This document shows, in pieces, positions 1-6,623 of a stretch of 10,487 nt of DNA (the stretch's first letter is position 1; each line of letters begins with the position of its first letter). The DNA lies in contig JAFACY010000211.1 of the NCBI GenBank assembly GCA_023425285.1, forward strand, positions 1 through 10,487, in the 5' to 3' direction. The stretch is from Bacillota bacterium (lineage in GTDB: Bacteria > Bacillota > Clostridia > Tissierellales > Sedimentibacteraceae). The notes under the pieces were generated by a model. It was not told where the DNA came from. It searched no databases and was given only the letters and a program-made list of their open reading frames with translations. The position numbers and the translations under genes were made by a program.

Positions 1-480
1 GATTATATTGCCGATATATACTGCCACACACCCACAGCCGCTGCGGAGAGAATAGTGAGAGGCTATAAGGATGTGGAGGAAAAGCTGAGGAATTATCTTC
101 AATTATTGAAGCAAAACACCTCCGGCATTATAAATATGAAAAAGTCGGAACTTAAGTCCGACAGATACATACTTAGAAACTTTTTACCTGTTGAATATAT
201 CTACAAGACCAAGAATGATGTGGAGAATTATAAAAATATTATCAGAAACACGTTAAATAAAAAAATCAATAATCTTGAGCTTCAGCTCACCGTTATGAAC
301 GAGCGCCTGAGCAGTCACAATTATAACAAGCAGCTTGAAAAGGGCTTCACACTGGTTACGGACAAAGAGGGTAATGTTGTCAGAGATATAAATCAGGTAC
401 AGTTACATGATTTATTAAGCATACGTTTCAAGGATTTTGAAGTAACGGCAGAAACGAAAGAAATAAAAGAGGTGAAATGA
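1..480 (+). CDS. xseA: Exodeoxyribonuclease VII large subunit, C-terminal part (5' truncated by window edge)
   Basis: Exonuclease VII is a cytoplasmic single-strand-specific DNase made of XseA and several XseB copies; it degrades ssDNA into oligonucleotides during repair. The frame is open from base 1 and gives about 159 residues, so well over half of the usual 400-450-residue protein lies to the left. The visible part starts in the end of the catalytic domain: the family motif ADxRAxTPTAAAE appears here as ADIYCHTPTAAAE. A long charged helical stretch (about residues 20-110 of the visible part) follows, as expected for the XseB-binding coiled coil. The C-terminal segment LEKGFTLVTDKEGNVV matches the family's final beta domain. 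The stop overlaps the xseB start (ATGA at 477-480), indicating translational coupling. The Tyr in place of the usual Arg in the ADxR motif is a divergence. The family call is firm because of the motif and the xseB partner. Confidence 0.95.
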   Translation, partial: DYIADIYCHTPTAAAERIVRGYKDVEEKLRNYLQLLKQNTSGIINMKKSELKSDRYILRNFLPVEYIYKTKNDVENYKNIIRNTLNKKINNLELQLTVMNERLSSHNYNKQLEKGFTLVTDKEGNVVRDINQVQLHDLLSIRFKDFEVTAETKEIKEVK

Positions 481-671
481 TGGAATATGAAAATTTTGAA
501 GCAGCATTTGAGCATCTGAAGAGCATCATAGATAAATTTGAAGCAAACGAAAACATATCCCTGGATGAACTTGTGAAGAACTATGAGGAAGGGATGAAGG
601 CATATAAATATTGCTCAAATAAGCTGGATGAGACACAAAAGAAAATAAAATTGATTGATGAAATTGAATAA
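477..671 (+). CDS. xseB: Exodeoxyribonuclease VII small subunit
   Basis: This is the small helical subunit that wraps around the coiled coil of XseA. It has 64 residues, slightly shorter than the usual 70-80. The family pattern is clear: FEAAFEHLKSIIDKFE, then SLDELVKNYEEGMKAYKYC, then a charged helix with KLDETQKKIKLI. Together these predict two antiparallel helices. Two adjacent in-frame ATG codons (477 and 480) compete. The Shine-Dalgarno sequence AGAGGTGA at 468-475 lies inside xseA; measured from its GAGG core the spacing is 4 bases to the first ATG and 7 to the second, so the second is at least as likely. No terminator hairpin follows. The next 25 bases lead into the tlyA promoter, so any readthrough would enter tlyA-argR-recN. 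Confidence 0.95.
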   Translation: MMEYENFEAAFEHLKSIIDKFEANENISLDELVKNYEEGMKAYKYCSNKLDETQKKIKLIDEIE

Positions 672-696
672 ATACAACTTTTATGCAAATTAATAA

Positions 697-725
697 TTGA
701 TATTTATAAATCATTGTGTTATAAT
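697..725 (+). promoter_or_regulatory. Sigma-A-type promoter upstream of tlyA
   Basis: A -35 box TTGATA (697-702), a 17-base spacer and a perfect -10 box TATAAT (720-725) give a near-consensus housekeeping promoter. Transcription would begin near 732, leaving a leader of about 60 bases before tlyA. The leader contains an AT-rich inverted repeat (TTCATAATT at 739-747, AATTATGAA at 764-772), which is weak. The promoter lies at the xseB-tlyA junction, where many relatives carry ispA and dxs. It probably serves tlyA-argR-recN. The call rests on box match and spacing only. Confidence 0.75.
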
Positions 726-792
726 CTGTAATGAATTATTCATAATTTTTTTAATTTCAGAATAATTATGAAAAATAATGAAGGGATATTGA

Positions 793-1590
793 ATGGAAGC
801 TACTCGGCTTGATGTATATATGCATAAAAATGGACTGAGCCAAAGCAGAGAAAATGCCAGGCAGTTAATTTTAAATGAGTGCGTATATGTTAATGACAAA
901 TTAATTACTAAGCCTTCTTTAAAAGTTACGGATTCTGACGATATAAGAGTTGAAAATACTTTTGAGTATGTCAGCCGCGGTGCATTAAAAATAGAAAAAG
1001 CAATAAATTCATTTCATATCAGCGTTGAAAATAAAACAGCCGTTGATATCGGAGCATCCACAGGCGGCTTCACGGATTTTCTTCTGAAAAAAGGTGCTGC
1101 CAGGGTTTATGCCATAGATGTGGGGCATGACCAGCTTCATGAATCGTTGCTGAACAATGACAAAATTGTTAATTTAGAAGGTACGAATTTCAGATATATT
1201 GAAAACTCTGTTTTTAAGGAAGCGATTGATATAATTTCCGTTGATGTTTCTTTCATATCTCTCAGGCTGCTGATGCCAAAGATATGTGAAATTGCCGGAG
1301 ATGATACGGATATCATTGCTCTTATCAAACCGCAGTTTGAAGCAGGCAGAGAGAATGTCGGCAAGAATGGAATTGTAAAGGATAAAAACATACATCTTTC
1401 GGTATTGAATAATGTCAAAGGATATTGTGAAGACAATAATTTGTTCATTAAGGATATAACGTTTTCTTCGATTAAGGGAGGAGATGGAAACATTGAGTAT
1501 TTAGCTCATATCAAAAAAGCAAAGGATGAACAATACGGCTCCGAGCTTAATTTCAAAGCATTAATAAAAATAGCTTTTGAATTTTTATAA
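793..1590 (+). CDS. tlyA: TlyA-family 16S/23S rRNA 2'-O-methyltransferase
   Basis: TlyA proteins use S-adenosylmethionine to methylate ribose 2'-OH groups of ribosomal RNA (C1409 of 16S and C1920 of 23S in characterised members); the old name haemolysin is historical. The protein has 265 residues, a normal length. An N-terminal S4 RNA-binding domain (about 4-55, beginning RLDVYMHKNGLSQSRENAR) is followed by an FtsJ/RrmJ-type methyltransferase domain. The SAM loop is DIGASTGGF starting at D85. The likely catalytic K-D-K-E set is K66 (in SRGALK), D151 (SVDVSF), K179 (ALIKPQFEAG) and E235 (GNIEYL). SRGALK differs slightly from the commoner SRGGxKL. The start is supported by AAGGGA at 781-786, six bases upstream. 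It is the first gene after the promoter at 697-725 and lies 22 bases before argR, the order seen in Bacillus (yqxC-ahrC-recN). Confidence 0.93.
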   Translation: MEATRLDVYMHKNGLSQSRENARQLILNECVYVNDKLITKPSLKVTDSDDIRVENTFEYVSRGALKIEKAINSFHISVENKTAVDIGASTGGFTDFLLKKGAARVYAIDVGHDQLHESLLNNDKIVNLEGTNFRYIENSVFKEAIDIISVDVSFISLRLLMPKICEIAGDDTDIIALIKPQFEAGRENVGKNGIVKDKNIHLSVLNNVKGYCEDNNLFIKDITFSSIKGGDGNIEYLAHIKKAKDEQYGSELNFKALIKIAFEFL

Positions 1591-1612
1591 AAAAATTTTT
1601 ATGAGGTGACTA

Positions 1613-2065
1613 ATGAAAAAGTATACGAGACAAACAAAGATTCTTGAACTTATTTCAAAAAAAGAAATTGAAACTCAAGAAGAACTTGCCGAAGGCCTTA
1701 AAGCGATGGGCATTGATGTAACACAGGCAACAATATCAAGAGACATTAAAGAGCTTCGTTTAGTAAAGGTAATGTCCAAGAACGGAAAATACAAATATGC
1801 AACAATAGGACAAAGCCAGGAAGGAATAACCGACAGACTGAACAAAATATTTGAAAATTCGGTTGTTTCAATTGACAATGCAATGAATATCATAGTTTTA
1901 AAAACCATACCCGGAGCTGCTCAGATTTGTGCTTCAGCCATTGATTACATGGGAGTTGACGACATAGTGGGAACATTGGCGGGAGATGACACGGTATTTG
2001 TAGCCATAAGAACTATGGATGATATAGAAAATGTATTGGAAGAGTTCAAAAAGAATATAAGATAA
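1613..2065 (+). CDS. argR: Arginine repressor ArgR/AhrC
   Basis: ArgR is a hexameric, arginine-responsive DNA-binding protein that represses arginine biosynthesis and can activate catabolism. The length of 150 residues is standard. The N-terminal winged helix-turn-helix (about 1-70) contains TQATISRDIKEL at 37-48, the recognition-helix signature including the Ser-Arg pair that contacts ARG boxes. The C-terminal oligomerisation and arginine-binding domain carries GTLAGDDT (120-127); the two Asp residues (125-126) are the arginine ligands in the family. The start is supported by GAGGTGA at 1603-1609. It sits 22 bases after tlyA and 10 bases before recN, so the three are almost certainly co-transcribed. 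This linkage with recN is conserved across Firmicutes and is not evidence of a joint function. I saw no obvious ARG box upstream. Confidence 0.96.
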   Translation: MKKYTRQTKILELISKKEIETQEELAEGLKAMGIDVTQATISRDIKELRLVKVMSKNGKYKYATIGQSQEGITDRLNKIFENSVVSIDNAMNIIVLKTIPGAAQICASAIDYMGVDDIVGTLAGDDTVFVAIRTMDDIENVLEEFKKNIR

Positions 2066-2075
2066 CGGTGATATA

Positions 2076-3743
2076 ATGCTTTTGACTTTGAATATAAGCA
2101 ATTTTGCGGTATTTGAAAAACAGACCATAGAATTTGACAGTGGCTTCAACGTATTTACCGGAGAAACAGGTTCGGGCAAATCGGTTTTAATCGAAGCACT
2201 GTCCTTAATATTAGGCGAGAGGGCCTCCAAAGATTTAATAAGAAAAGGAAAAAACAGCGCTTTGTTGGAAGCGATTTTTGACGTATCCGGCAACAGCGAT
2301 TTTTCTATTTTTTTGCAAAATAATAATATAGAAATAAATCCTGAGGATTACCTTATAATTTCAAGAGAAATATATGAAAACGGCAAAAGCATCAGTAAAA
2401 TTAACGGAAGAACCGTTCCTCTGGGCATAATAAAAGAGGCGGGCAGTTATTTAATCGATATTTACGGTCAATTCGGCCATGAAAGCTTGTTTAAAAAAGA
2501 AAATCACATCATTTTACTGGACAGCCTTATTCAAAAGGATTTGACTCCGGTTCTCGGAGAATACTATGCACTTTATGCGGAATACAACAGCATAACAAAG
2601 GAAATTGAAAATCTGCAGGGGAAATTAAGCAATAAGGATTTAAAAATTGAACAACTTCAATTTGAAATCAACGAAATAGATGAAGCAGGTCTCAACGAAT
2701 TTGAAGAAGAGGAGCTTTTAAAGCAAATTAAAAAGCTCTCCAATATTCAAGAGATACAAAATTCCCTGATAGAAATTAACGGCATATTGAGTGATAACAA
2801 TCTGAACGGCGTTTACAACCTGCTCAATAAAATTAAAGGATATGACGATTCCTTAGCCGAGTTTCTTTCTAAGCTTGATATTTTACTGGAAGAGCTGCAA
2901 TATTTCAATTATGATCTGAGAGACTATTCGGAGAAATTGGATTTTGACGGCGAAAAATTAAATGTAATCGAAAAAAGAATGTCTTTCATAAATCGATTAA
3001 AAAGAAAGTATGGTTTTTCAATCGAAAAAATTATGGAATACAAAGAATCTGCGGACAAAGAACTGGATATACTGTTAAAGGCAGAATCAAATTTGAATTT
3101 GATGATTAAGGAAAAATCAAACCTTAACAAGAAGCTTGAAGAATTATCACACAGAATTTCCGATAAAAGAAAAAATGCCGCTAAAGTTCTTGAATCAAAA
3201 ATACTTAGCGAGCTTGATGACTTAAACATGAAAAATATTGAGTTTAAGGTACTGATAAGCAAAAAAGCGAATTATTCATATGACGGAATTGATGACGTCG
3301 AGTTTTTGATATCAACAAACATAGGCAGTGATTTAAACTCTGTGCAGAAGGTTGTATCGGGAGGAGAAGCTTCCCGTATAATGCTTGCTTTTAAGAAAAT
3401 AGTAAGCGATATAGAAAGTACACAGACAATGGTGTTTGATGAAATAGACACCGGAATAAGCGGCAGGACGGCACAGATGGCAGGAATAAAAATGAGCTAT
3501 ATTTCTGCAAAGCATCAGATAATCTGTGTTACGCATTCTCCGCAAATTGCTTCAATTTCAAAAAATCATTTTCTGATTGAAAAAAAGGTTATTGATAACA
3601 ATACCTGCAGCATAGTAAATAAATTAGATAAAGAAAATAAAATTTATGAAATAGCAAGGTTATTGAGCGGCATGAAGATAACCGAAAAATCCCTGAGCAA
3701 TGCAAAGGATCTGATAGATTCAAGCCGTGCGATAACAATTTGA
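2076..3743 (+). CDS. recN: DNA repair ATPase RecN
   Basis: RecN is an SMC-like ATPase that gathers at double-strand breaks, holds DNA together and promotes RecA-dependent repair. The protein has 555 residues, normal for the family (about 550-580). The Walker A motif GETGSGKS lies at 29-36, after the typical opening LTLNISNFAVFEKQTIEF. A long coiled-coil region spans about 150-370, with the reversal near the middle. The ABC signature is VSGGEASRIMLAFK (427-440; the commoner form is LSGGELSR). Walker B TMVFDEIDTG is at 451-460, and THSPQIAS provides the switch His. The start ATG is 10 bases after argR with a weak ribosome-binding site (GGTGAT at 2067-2072), suggesting coupling to argR translation. 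No LexA-type operator was noticed upstream, so expression is probably from the tlyA promoter. No clear terminator follows. Confidence 0.97.
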   Translation: MLLTLNISNFAVFEKQTIEFDSGFNVFTGETGSGKSVLIEALSLILGERASKDLIRKGKNSALLEAIFDVSGNSDFSIFLQNNNIEINPEDYLIISREIYENGKSISKINGRTVPLGIIKEAGSYLIDIYGQFGHESLFKKENHIILLDSLIQKDLTPVLGEYYALYAEYNSITKEIENLQGKLSNKDLKIEQLQFEINEIDEAGLNEFEEEELLKQIKKLSNIQEIQNSLIEINGILSDNNLNGVYNLLNKIKGYDDSLAEFLSKLDILLEELQYFNYDLRDYSEKLDFDGEKLNVIEKRMSFINRLKRKYGFSIEKIMEYKESADKELDILLKAESNLNLMIKEKSNLNKKLEELSHRISDKRKNAAKVLESKILSELDDLNMKNIEFKVLISKKANYSYDGIDDVEFLISTNIGSDLNSVQKVVSGGEASRIMLAFKKIVSDIESTQTMVFDEIDTGISGRTAQMAGIKMSYISAKHQIICVTHSPQIASISKNHFLIEKKVIDNNTCSIVNKLDKENKIYEIARLLSGMKITEKSLSNAKDLIDSSRAITI

Positions 3744-3786
3744 TTTCAAATTATTTATAAATTACAGCATATTCTATATTTTCACA

Positions 3787-3816
3787 GTATAATACAAACT
3801 TCATATGGAGAAATTA
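3787..3816 (+). promoter_or_regulatory. Probable sigma-F (forespore) promoter of spoIVB
   Basis: GTATA (3787-3791), a spacer of exactly 15 bases, then GGAGAAATTA (3807-3816) match the Bacillus sigma-F consensus (GYATA, about 15 bases, GGnnAnAnTR) at every fixed position. The predicted start near 3823 leaves a leader of about 20 bases that just contains the ribosome-binding site. The location fits because spoIVB is transcribed in the forespore by sigma-F and sigma-G in Bacillus. A TATAAT hexamer overlaps the -35 (3788-3793) but has no convincing -35 of its own at 16-18 bases. The call rests on consensus match and context. Confidence 0.65.
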
Positions 3817-3841
3817 AAGATAAAACTTGAAGGAGTGCAAA

Positions 3842-4933
3842 ATGAAAAATTTCGCTAAAAGAGTTTTATTCTTTATTTTTTTTATTGCAATTTTAGTGGC
3901 GGCTGTATACTTCGGCTATGATTTAAAAACGAACCCATATATTTTTACAAAATTAGACGGAAACGAGGTTATAGAAACCGAAGGTAAATATATTATCCCC
4001 GGCGGTCAGACCATAGGAGTGGAATTAAAAACAAAGGGTGTGTTGGTTGTAGGTCTTGCAGATATAGCAAGTACAGATGAAGTATCAATTTCTCCGGCCA
4101 AAGCTTCAGGCATGGAAATAGGAGACAAAATACTGGCAATAGACTCTAAAAAGGTAGAAACAATCAATGAAATATTGGATTACACCAAGGATAACGGAGT
4201 CAAGGATTACAGCTTTACGGTGGAGAGAGAAGGCAAAATATTAAATTTTAATATAACTCCGGCGAAAACTCTTGGCAGCGATGAAATCAAATTCGGATTT
4301 TGGGGAAGAGAGGGAATTGCCGGAATAGGTACAATTACATTTGTTGACCCTAAAACCGGGAAATTCAGCGCAATAGGTCACGGTATATCTGATTCGGAAA
4401 CCAAGACATTGGTAGACATAGACTCAGGCACTATTTCAAGAGCCAACATCACCAATATCAAGCTTGGCAAAAAAGGTGATCCCGGAGAAATAATCGGTTA
4501 TATCATGCATGACGGAAATGCTCTTGGAACAGTTGAAAACAACACCAACTTCGGAATATACGGCAGCATCAACCAGGAAAGCATGGGTTTTTTCAGCAGT
4601 AATCTCATGGAGGTAGGTAAAAAGGAAGAAATTCGCATAGGTCCTGCTGAGATATATTCTTGCGTAAACAATGAAATAAAGAAGTATAATGTAGAAATAA
4701 CAAAGGTATTTTACCAGAACAAACCCGGCGAAAAAAGCTTCGTAATAAAAATTACGGATTATGAGCTGTTGGGTATGACAAACGGCATAATACAAGGAAT
4801 GAGCGGTTGTCCGGTTATTCAGAACAATAAAATTGTTGGTGCTGTGACACATGTATTTATGAATGACCCTACAAAGGGCTACGGTATATATATCGAATGG
4901 ATATTGGATGAAGTATACGGTAATAATAAATAA
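3842..4933 (+). CDS. spoIVB: SpoIVB, forespore-secreted serine peptidase (PDZ + S55 family)
   Basis: SpoIVB is made in the forespore and exported to the intermembrane space. There it cleaves SpoIVFA and so triggers SpoIVFB processing of pro-sigma-K. The protein has 363 residues from the ATG at 3842, against about 425 in B. subtilis. A single N-terminal membrane anchor or uncleaved signal (about 7-25) follows a basic start MKNFAKR. Next come the family segment IPGGQTIGVELKTKGVLVVG (about 52-71) and a PDZ domain (about 72-145, with ASGMEIGDKILAI). The S55 peptidase domain has the catalytic His in IGHGISDSETKT (H180) and the nucleophile Ser in GMSGCPVIQ (S321), followed by AVTHVFMNDPTKGYGIYIE. 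The Cys after SG replaces the commoner Ser. The start at 3842 is preferred over an in-frame TTG at 3827, because GAAGGAGTG (3829-3837) is well spaced only from 3842. The gene is monocistronic by its promoter and terminator and lies just before spo0A, as in Bacillus. Confidence 0.96.
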   Translation: MKNFAKRVLFFIFFIAILVAAVYFGYDLKTNPYIFTKLDGNEVIETEGKYIIPGGQTIGVELKTKGVLVVGLADIASTDEVSISPAKASGMEIGDKILAIDSKKVETINEILDYTKDNGVKDYSFTVEREGKILNFNITPAKTLGSDEIKFGFWGREGIAGIGTITFVDPKTGKFSAIGHGISDSETKTLVDIDSGTISRANITNIKLGKKGDPGEIIGYIMHDGNALGTVENNTNFGIYGSINQESMGFFSSNLMEVGKKEEIRIGPAEIYSCVNNEIKKYNVEITKVFYQNKPGEKSFVIKITDYELLGMTNGIIQGMSGCPVIQNNKIVGAVTHVFMNDPTKGYGIYIEWILDEVYGNNK

Positions 4934-4938
4934 ACTCA

Positions 4939-4975
4939 GTCATCTTAGAATTTGCTCTAAGATGACATTTTTTTT
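4939..4975 (+). terminator. Rho-independent terminator after spoIVB
   Basis: A perfect 11-bp stem (GTCATCTTAGA at 4939-4949 with TCTAAGATGAC at 4956-4966) has a six-base loop and is followed by A and eight T residues (4968-4975). It starts five bases after the spoIVB stop and separates spoIVB transcription from spo0A. Confidence 0.93.
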
Positions 4976-4992
4976 GGTATAGTTTTGTAATA

Positions 4993-5012
4993 TATTAATA
5001 TATATATTAATA
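4993..5012 (+). repeat. 20-bp perfect A/T-only palindrome upstream of spo0A
   Basis: Positions 4993-5012 are a perfect inverted repeat made only of A and T, built on TATTAATA arms around a TA run. It lies about 50-70 bases upstream of the spo0A -35 box. It could act as an UP-like or intrinsically bent element, a protein site or a cruciform, or it may be chance in such AT-rich DNA. The symmetry is seen directly; no function is claimed. Confidence 0.5.
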
Positions 5013-5064
5013 ATACAAAGTATTTACAAATATTTAAAATTTTTTTATATAAAAAAAGGAATTT

Positions 5065-5093
5065 TTGTTATACGCGCGTATTATATATATAGT
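5065..5093 (+). promoter_or_regulatory. spo0A promoter with GC-core palindrome in its spacer
   Basis: TTGTTA (5065-5070), a 17-base spacer and TATAGT (5088-5093) form a reasonable sigma-A promoter, with a start near 5100 and a leader of about 19 bases. The 12-bp perfect palindrome ATACGCGCGTAT (5070-5081) occupies most of the spacer and is the only CG-rich patch in the intergenic region, so it looks like an operator. A perfect sigma-H -35-like element (AAAGGAATT, 5055-5063) and a sigma-H -10-like element (AGTGAAT, 5091-5097) also flank this region, but they are 27 bases apart instead of about 12, so a sigma-H promoter is not supported as it stands. No exact 0A box was seen here. Confidence 0.55.
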
Positions 5094-5118
5094 GAATATA
5101 TTAGGGGGTATCATAATA

Positions 5119-5913
5119 ATGCAAAGAAAAATCAAAATTGTAATTGCAGATGACAATAAGGAATTCAGATTAATCTTAAAGGATTTTTTAGTAAGCAAGG
5201 GTGTATTTGATGTAGTGGATATGGTTGATGATGGGTTAAAAGCATTGGACGCCGTAGAAAAGCATGATCCCGATATCCTGATACTGGATATTATCATGCC
5301 TCATCTTGATGGGTTGGGAGTAATTGAGAAGCTGCACAAAAAAGAGCTGAAAAGATTTCCTAAGGTTATTATATTGTCTGCAGTTGGACATGATAAGGTA
5401 ACACAGAGAGCAATTAATATGGGGGTAGATTATTACATAGTTAAACCGTTTAATTTTGAATCATTTGCAGAAAGATTACTGCAAATTTCCGAACTTGAAT
5501 CATCAAGAATACAAAATAAAACTAAAGAAATCGCATATAATGAAAAAGCCAATACCGAATTATCACTTGAGGTTAAAATTACGGACATATTGCATGAGGT
5601 CGGAGTACCTGCCCATATTAAGGGATATCAGTACCTGAGAACATCAATTATAGACGTTGTCAATAATATAGAAATTTTAGGCGCCATAACCAAGGAATTA
5701 TATCCTATGATAGCATCTAAGTACAATACAACGCCAAGCAGGGTTGAAAGAGCAATCCGCCATGCAATAGAGGTGGCCTGGACAAGAGGCAAAATCGAAA
5801 CCATCAACAATATTTTTGGATATACTATACATAACAATAAGGGTAAACCGACAAATTCAGAATTCATAGCTATGATAGCCGATAAGCTCAGGTTAGAACA
5901 AAAGGTATCATAA
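5119..5913 (+). CDS. spo0A: Spo0A, master response regulator of sporulation
   Basis: When phosphorylated, Spo0A dimerises and binds 0A boxes to start sporulation and end exponential growth. The protein has 264 residues (267 in B. subtilis). The receiver domain (about 1-125) shows the acidic pair D11-D12, phospho-acceptor D57 (ILDIIMP), switch S87 and K109 (VKPF). After a linker comes the C-terminal Spo0A DNA-binding domain. It opens with [25 protein letters not shown] in two parts and contains the highly conserved recognition region [15 protein letters not shown] (about 206-220). The ATG at 5119 is chosen because it gives the normal N-terminus ([13 protein letters not shown]) and follows AGGGGGT (5103-5109). 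An upstream in-frame TTG at 5065 lies inside the promoter. The order spoIVB-spo0A is conserved in spore formers. No strong terminator is visible downstream, and the next gene has its own promoter. Confidence 0.98.
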   Translation: MQRKIKIVIADDNKEFRLILKDFLVSKGVFDVVDMVDDGLKALDAVEKHDPDILILDIIMPHLDGLGVIEKLHKKELKRFPKVIILSAVGHDKVTQRAINMGVDYYIVKPFNFESFAERLLQISELESSRIQNKTKEIAYNEKANTELSLEVKITDILHEVGVPAHIKGYQYLRTSIIDVVNNIEILGAITKELYPMIASKYNTTPSRVERAIRHAIEVAWTRGKIETINNIFGYTIHNNKGKPTNSEFIAMIADKLRLEQKVS

Positions 5914-5947
5914 TATTTCGATTCTATAAGGTATTCCGTAAATATGC

Positions 5948-5976
5948 TTGACAAAAACGTTTATTATTATTACAAT
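5948..5976 (+). promoter_or_regulatory. Sigma-A promoter upstream of the Nudix gene
   Basis: A perfect -35 TTGACA (5948-5953), a 17-base spacer and a -10 TACAAT (5971-5976) with one mismatch give the best housekeeping promoter in the window. Transcription should start near 5983, leaving a leader of about 55 bases. The leader contains a direct repeat TTGCAAGA (5997-6004 and 6014-6021), a minor feature of unknown meaning. Confidence 0.85.
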
Positions 5977-6037
5977 AAGCACGATAATAAATAGTTTTGC
6001 AAGATGACAAAAATTGCAAGAACTACAGGAGGCAATT

Positions 6038-6562
6038 TTGAATACTGAAATAACCGTAAAAAGCGAAAAAATATTTGAAGGTAAATTAATAAACTTAAGA
6101 GTAGATACAGTTGAGCTTGAAAAGCAAAAATATACCAAGCGTGAAATAGTGGAGCACAGAAATGCAGTTGCTGTTTTAGCCATAAATGAAAAGGGCGAAA
6201 TATTGTTGGTTAAGCAATTCAGAAAAGCTGTTGAGGATTTTTTACTTGAGCTTCCTGCAGGTATATTGAATATAGCCGAAGTTCCCGTTGAAGGCGCACT
6301 GAGAGAATTAGAAGAAGAAACGGGTTATAAAGCAAAAAAAATCAAACAAATCAGTGAGTTTTATACATCTCCCGGCTTTACAAATGAAAAAATTTATTTG
6401 TTCAAGGCTGAAGACCTATCCATGACATCTACTAAATTTGATGAGGATGAATGTATTGAAACCATTGCTGTAAATAAGGAAGAAGCTAAAAAAATGTTAG
6501 AAGCAGGCAGGATAATGGACAGCAAGACATTGGTCGGCATTCTTCACTGGATAAATTCATAA
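6038..6562 (+). CDS. nudF: ADP-ribose pyrophosphatase, Nudix hydrolase (NudF type)
   Basis: NudF-type enzymes hydrolyse ADP-ribose to AMP and ribose 5-phosphate with Mg2+, clearing a reactive NAD breakdown product in the cytoplasm. The protein has 174 residues, close to B. subtilis NudF. The Nudix box fits GX5EX7REUXEEXGU exactly (residues 75-97: G75, E81, R89-E90, two Glu, G96). The N-terminal segment SEKIFEGKLINLRVDTVEL and the stretch VEHRNAVAVLAI are typical of the ADP-ribose pyrophosphatase branch. The start is a TTG at 6038, because a full AGGAGG (6027-6032) lies five bases upstream; another in-frame TTG at 6014 lacks such a site. The gene has its own promoter and a hairpin terminator, so it appears monocistronic. 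The position between spo0A and spoIIM matches the Firmicute order. Substrate is inferred from family and context. Confidence 0.92.
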   Translation: MNTEITVKSEKIFEGKLINLRVDTVELEKQKYTKREIVEHRNAVAVLAINEKGEILLVKQFRKAVEDFLLELPAGILNIAEVPVEGALRELEEETGYKAKKIKQISEFYTSPGFTNEKIYLFKAEDLSMTSTKFDEDECIETIAVNKEEAKKMLEAGRIMDSKTLVGILHWINS

Positions 6563-6573
6563 ATTTAATAATT

Positions 6574-6623
6574 AAACCTCTTGAACAAGCATATATTGTA
6601 TAAAGCTTTCAGGAGGTTTTTTT
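6574..6623 (+). terminator. Hairpin terminator of nudF that also covers the spoIIM ribosome-binding site
   Basis: Arms AAACCTCTTGAA (6574-6585) and TTCAGGAGGTTT (6608-6619) form a 12-bp stem with one G-U pair, followed by T up to 6623. The right arm contains the complete spoIIM Shine-Dalgarno AGGAGG (6611-6616). In a transcript reading through from nudF the site would be paired; in a transcript starting inside the 22-base loop it would be free. The loop region contains CATATATT (6590-6597), similar to a sigma-E -10 (CATACAnT), but the -35 is poor: TAATAAT at 6566-6572 leaves a spacer of 17 bases, longer than the usual 13-15. Confidence 0.75.

Noticed and set aside
739..772. Inverted repeat in the tlyA leader as a terminator or riboswitch
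   Set aside because: The 9-bp arms are entirely A/T apart from one G-C pair, with a 16-base loop and no T run; too weak to call.
1137..1493. Long open frame on the minus strand inside tlyA
   Set aside because: It mirrors the coding frame of a clear tlyA gene, has no ribosome-binding site or recognisable domain, and its composition is that of an antisense shadow.
1934..2293. Minus-strand frame spanning the argR-recN junction
   Set aside because: It crosses two firmly identified genes and has no supporting motif or promoter.
3827..3841. TTG as an upstream start of spoIVB
   Set aside because: It overlaps the ribosome-binding site that serves the ATG at 3842 and would add residues before the normal basic N-terminus.
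4436..4852. 138-codon minus-strand frame inside spoIVB
   Set aside because: It lies wholly within the S55 peptidase region of spoIVB, shows no known motif and has no convincing start signal.
5055..5097. Sigma-H promoter for spo0A
   Set aside because: Both half elements match the consensus, but the gap of 27 bases is far too long for one promoter; kept only as part of a finding.
5065..5118. TTG start extending Spo0A by 18 residues
   Set aside because: This stretch holds the promoter boxes and palindrome, and the ATG at 5119 gives the conserved receiver N-terminus with a good ribosome-binding site.
6014..6037. TTG at 6014 as the start of the Nudix gene
   Set aside because: AGGAGG at 6027-6032 lies between it and the TTG at 6038, so initiation at 6038 is favoured.
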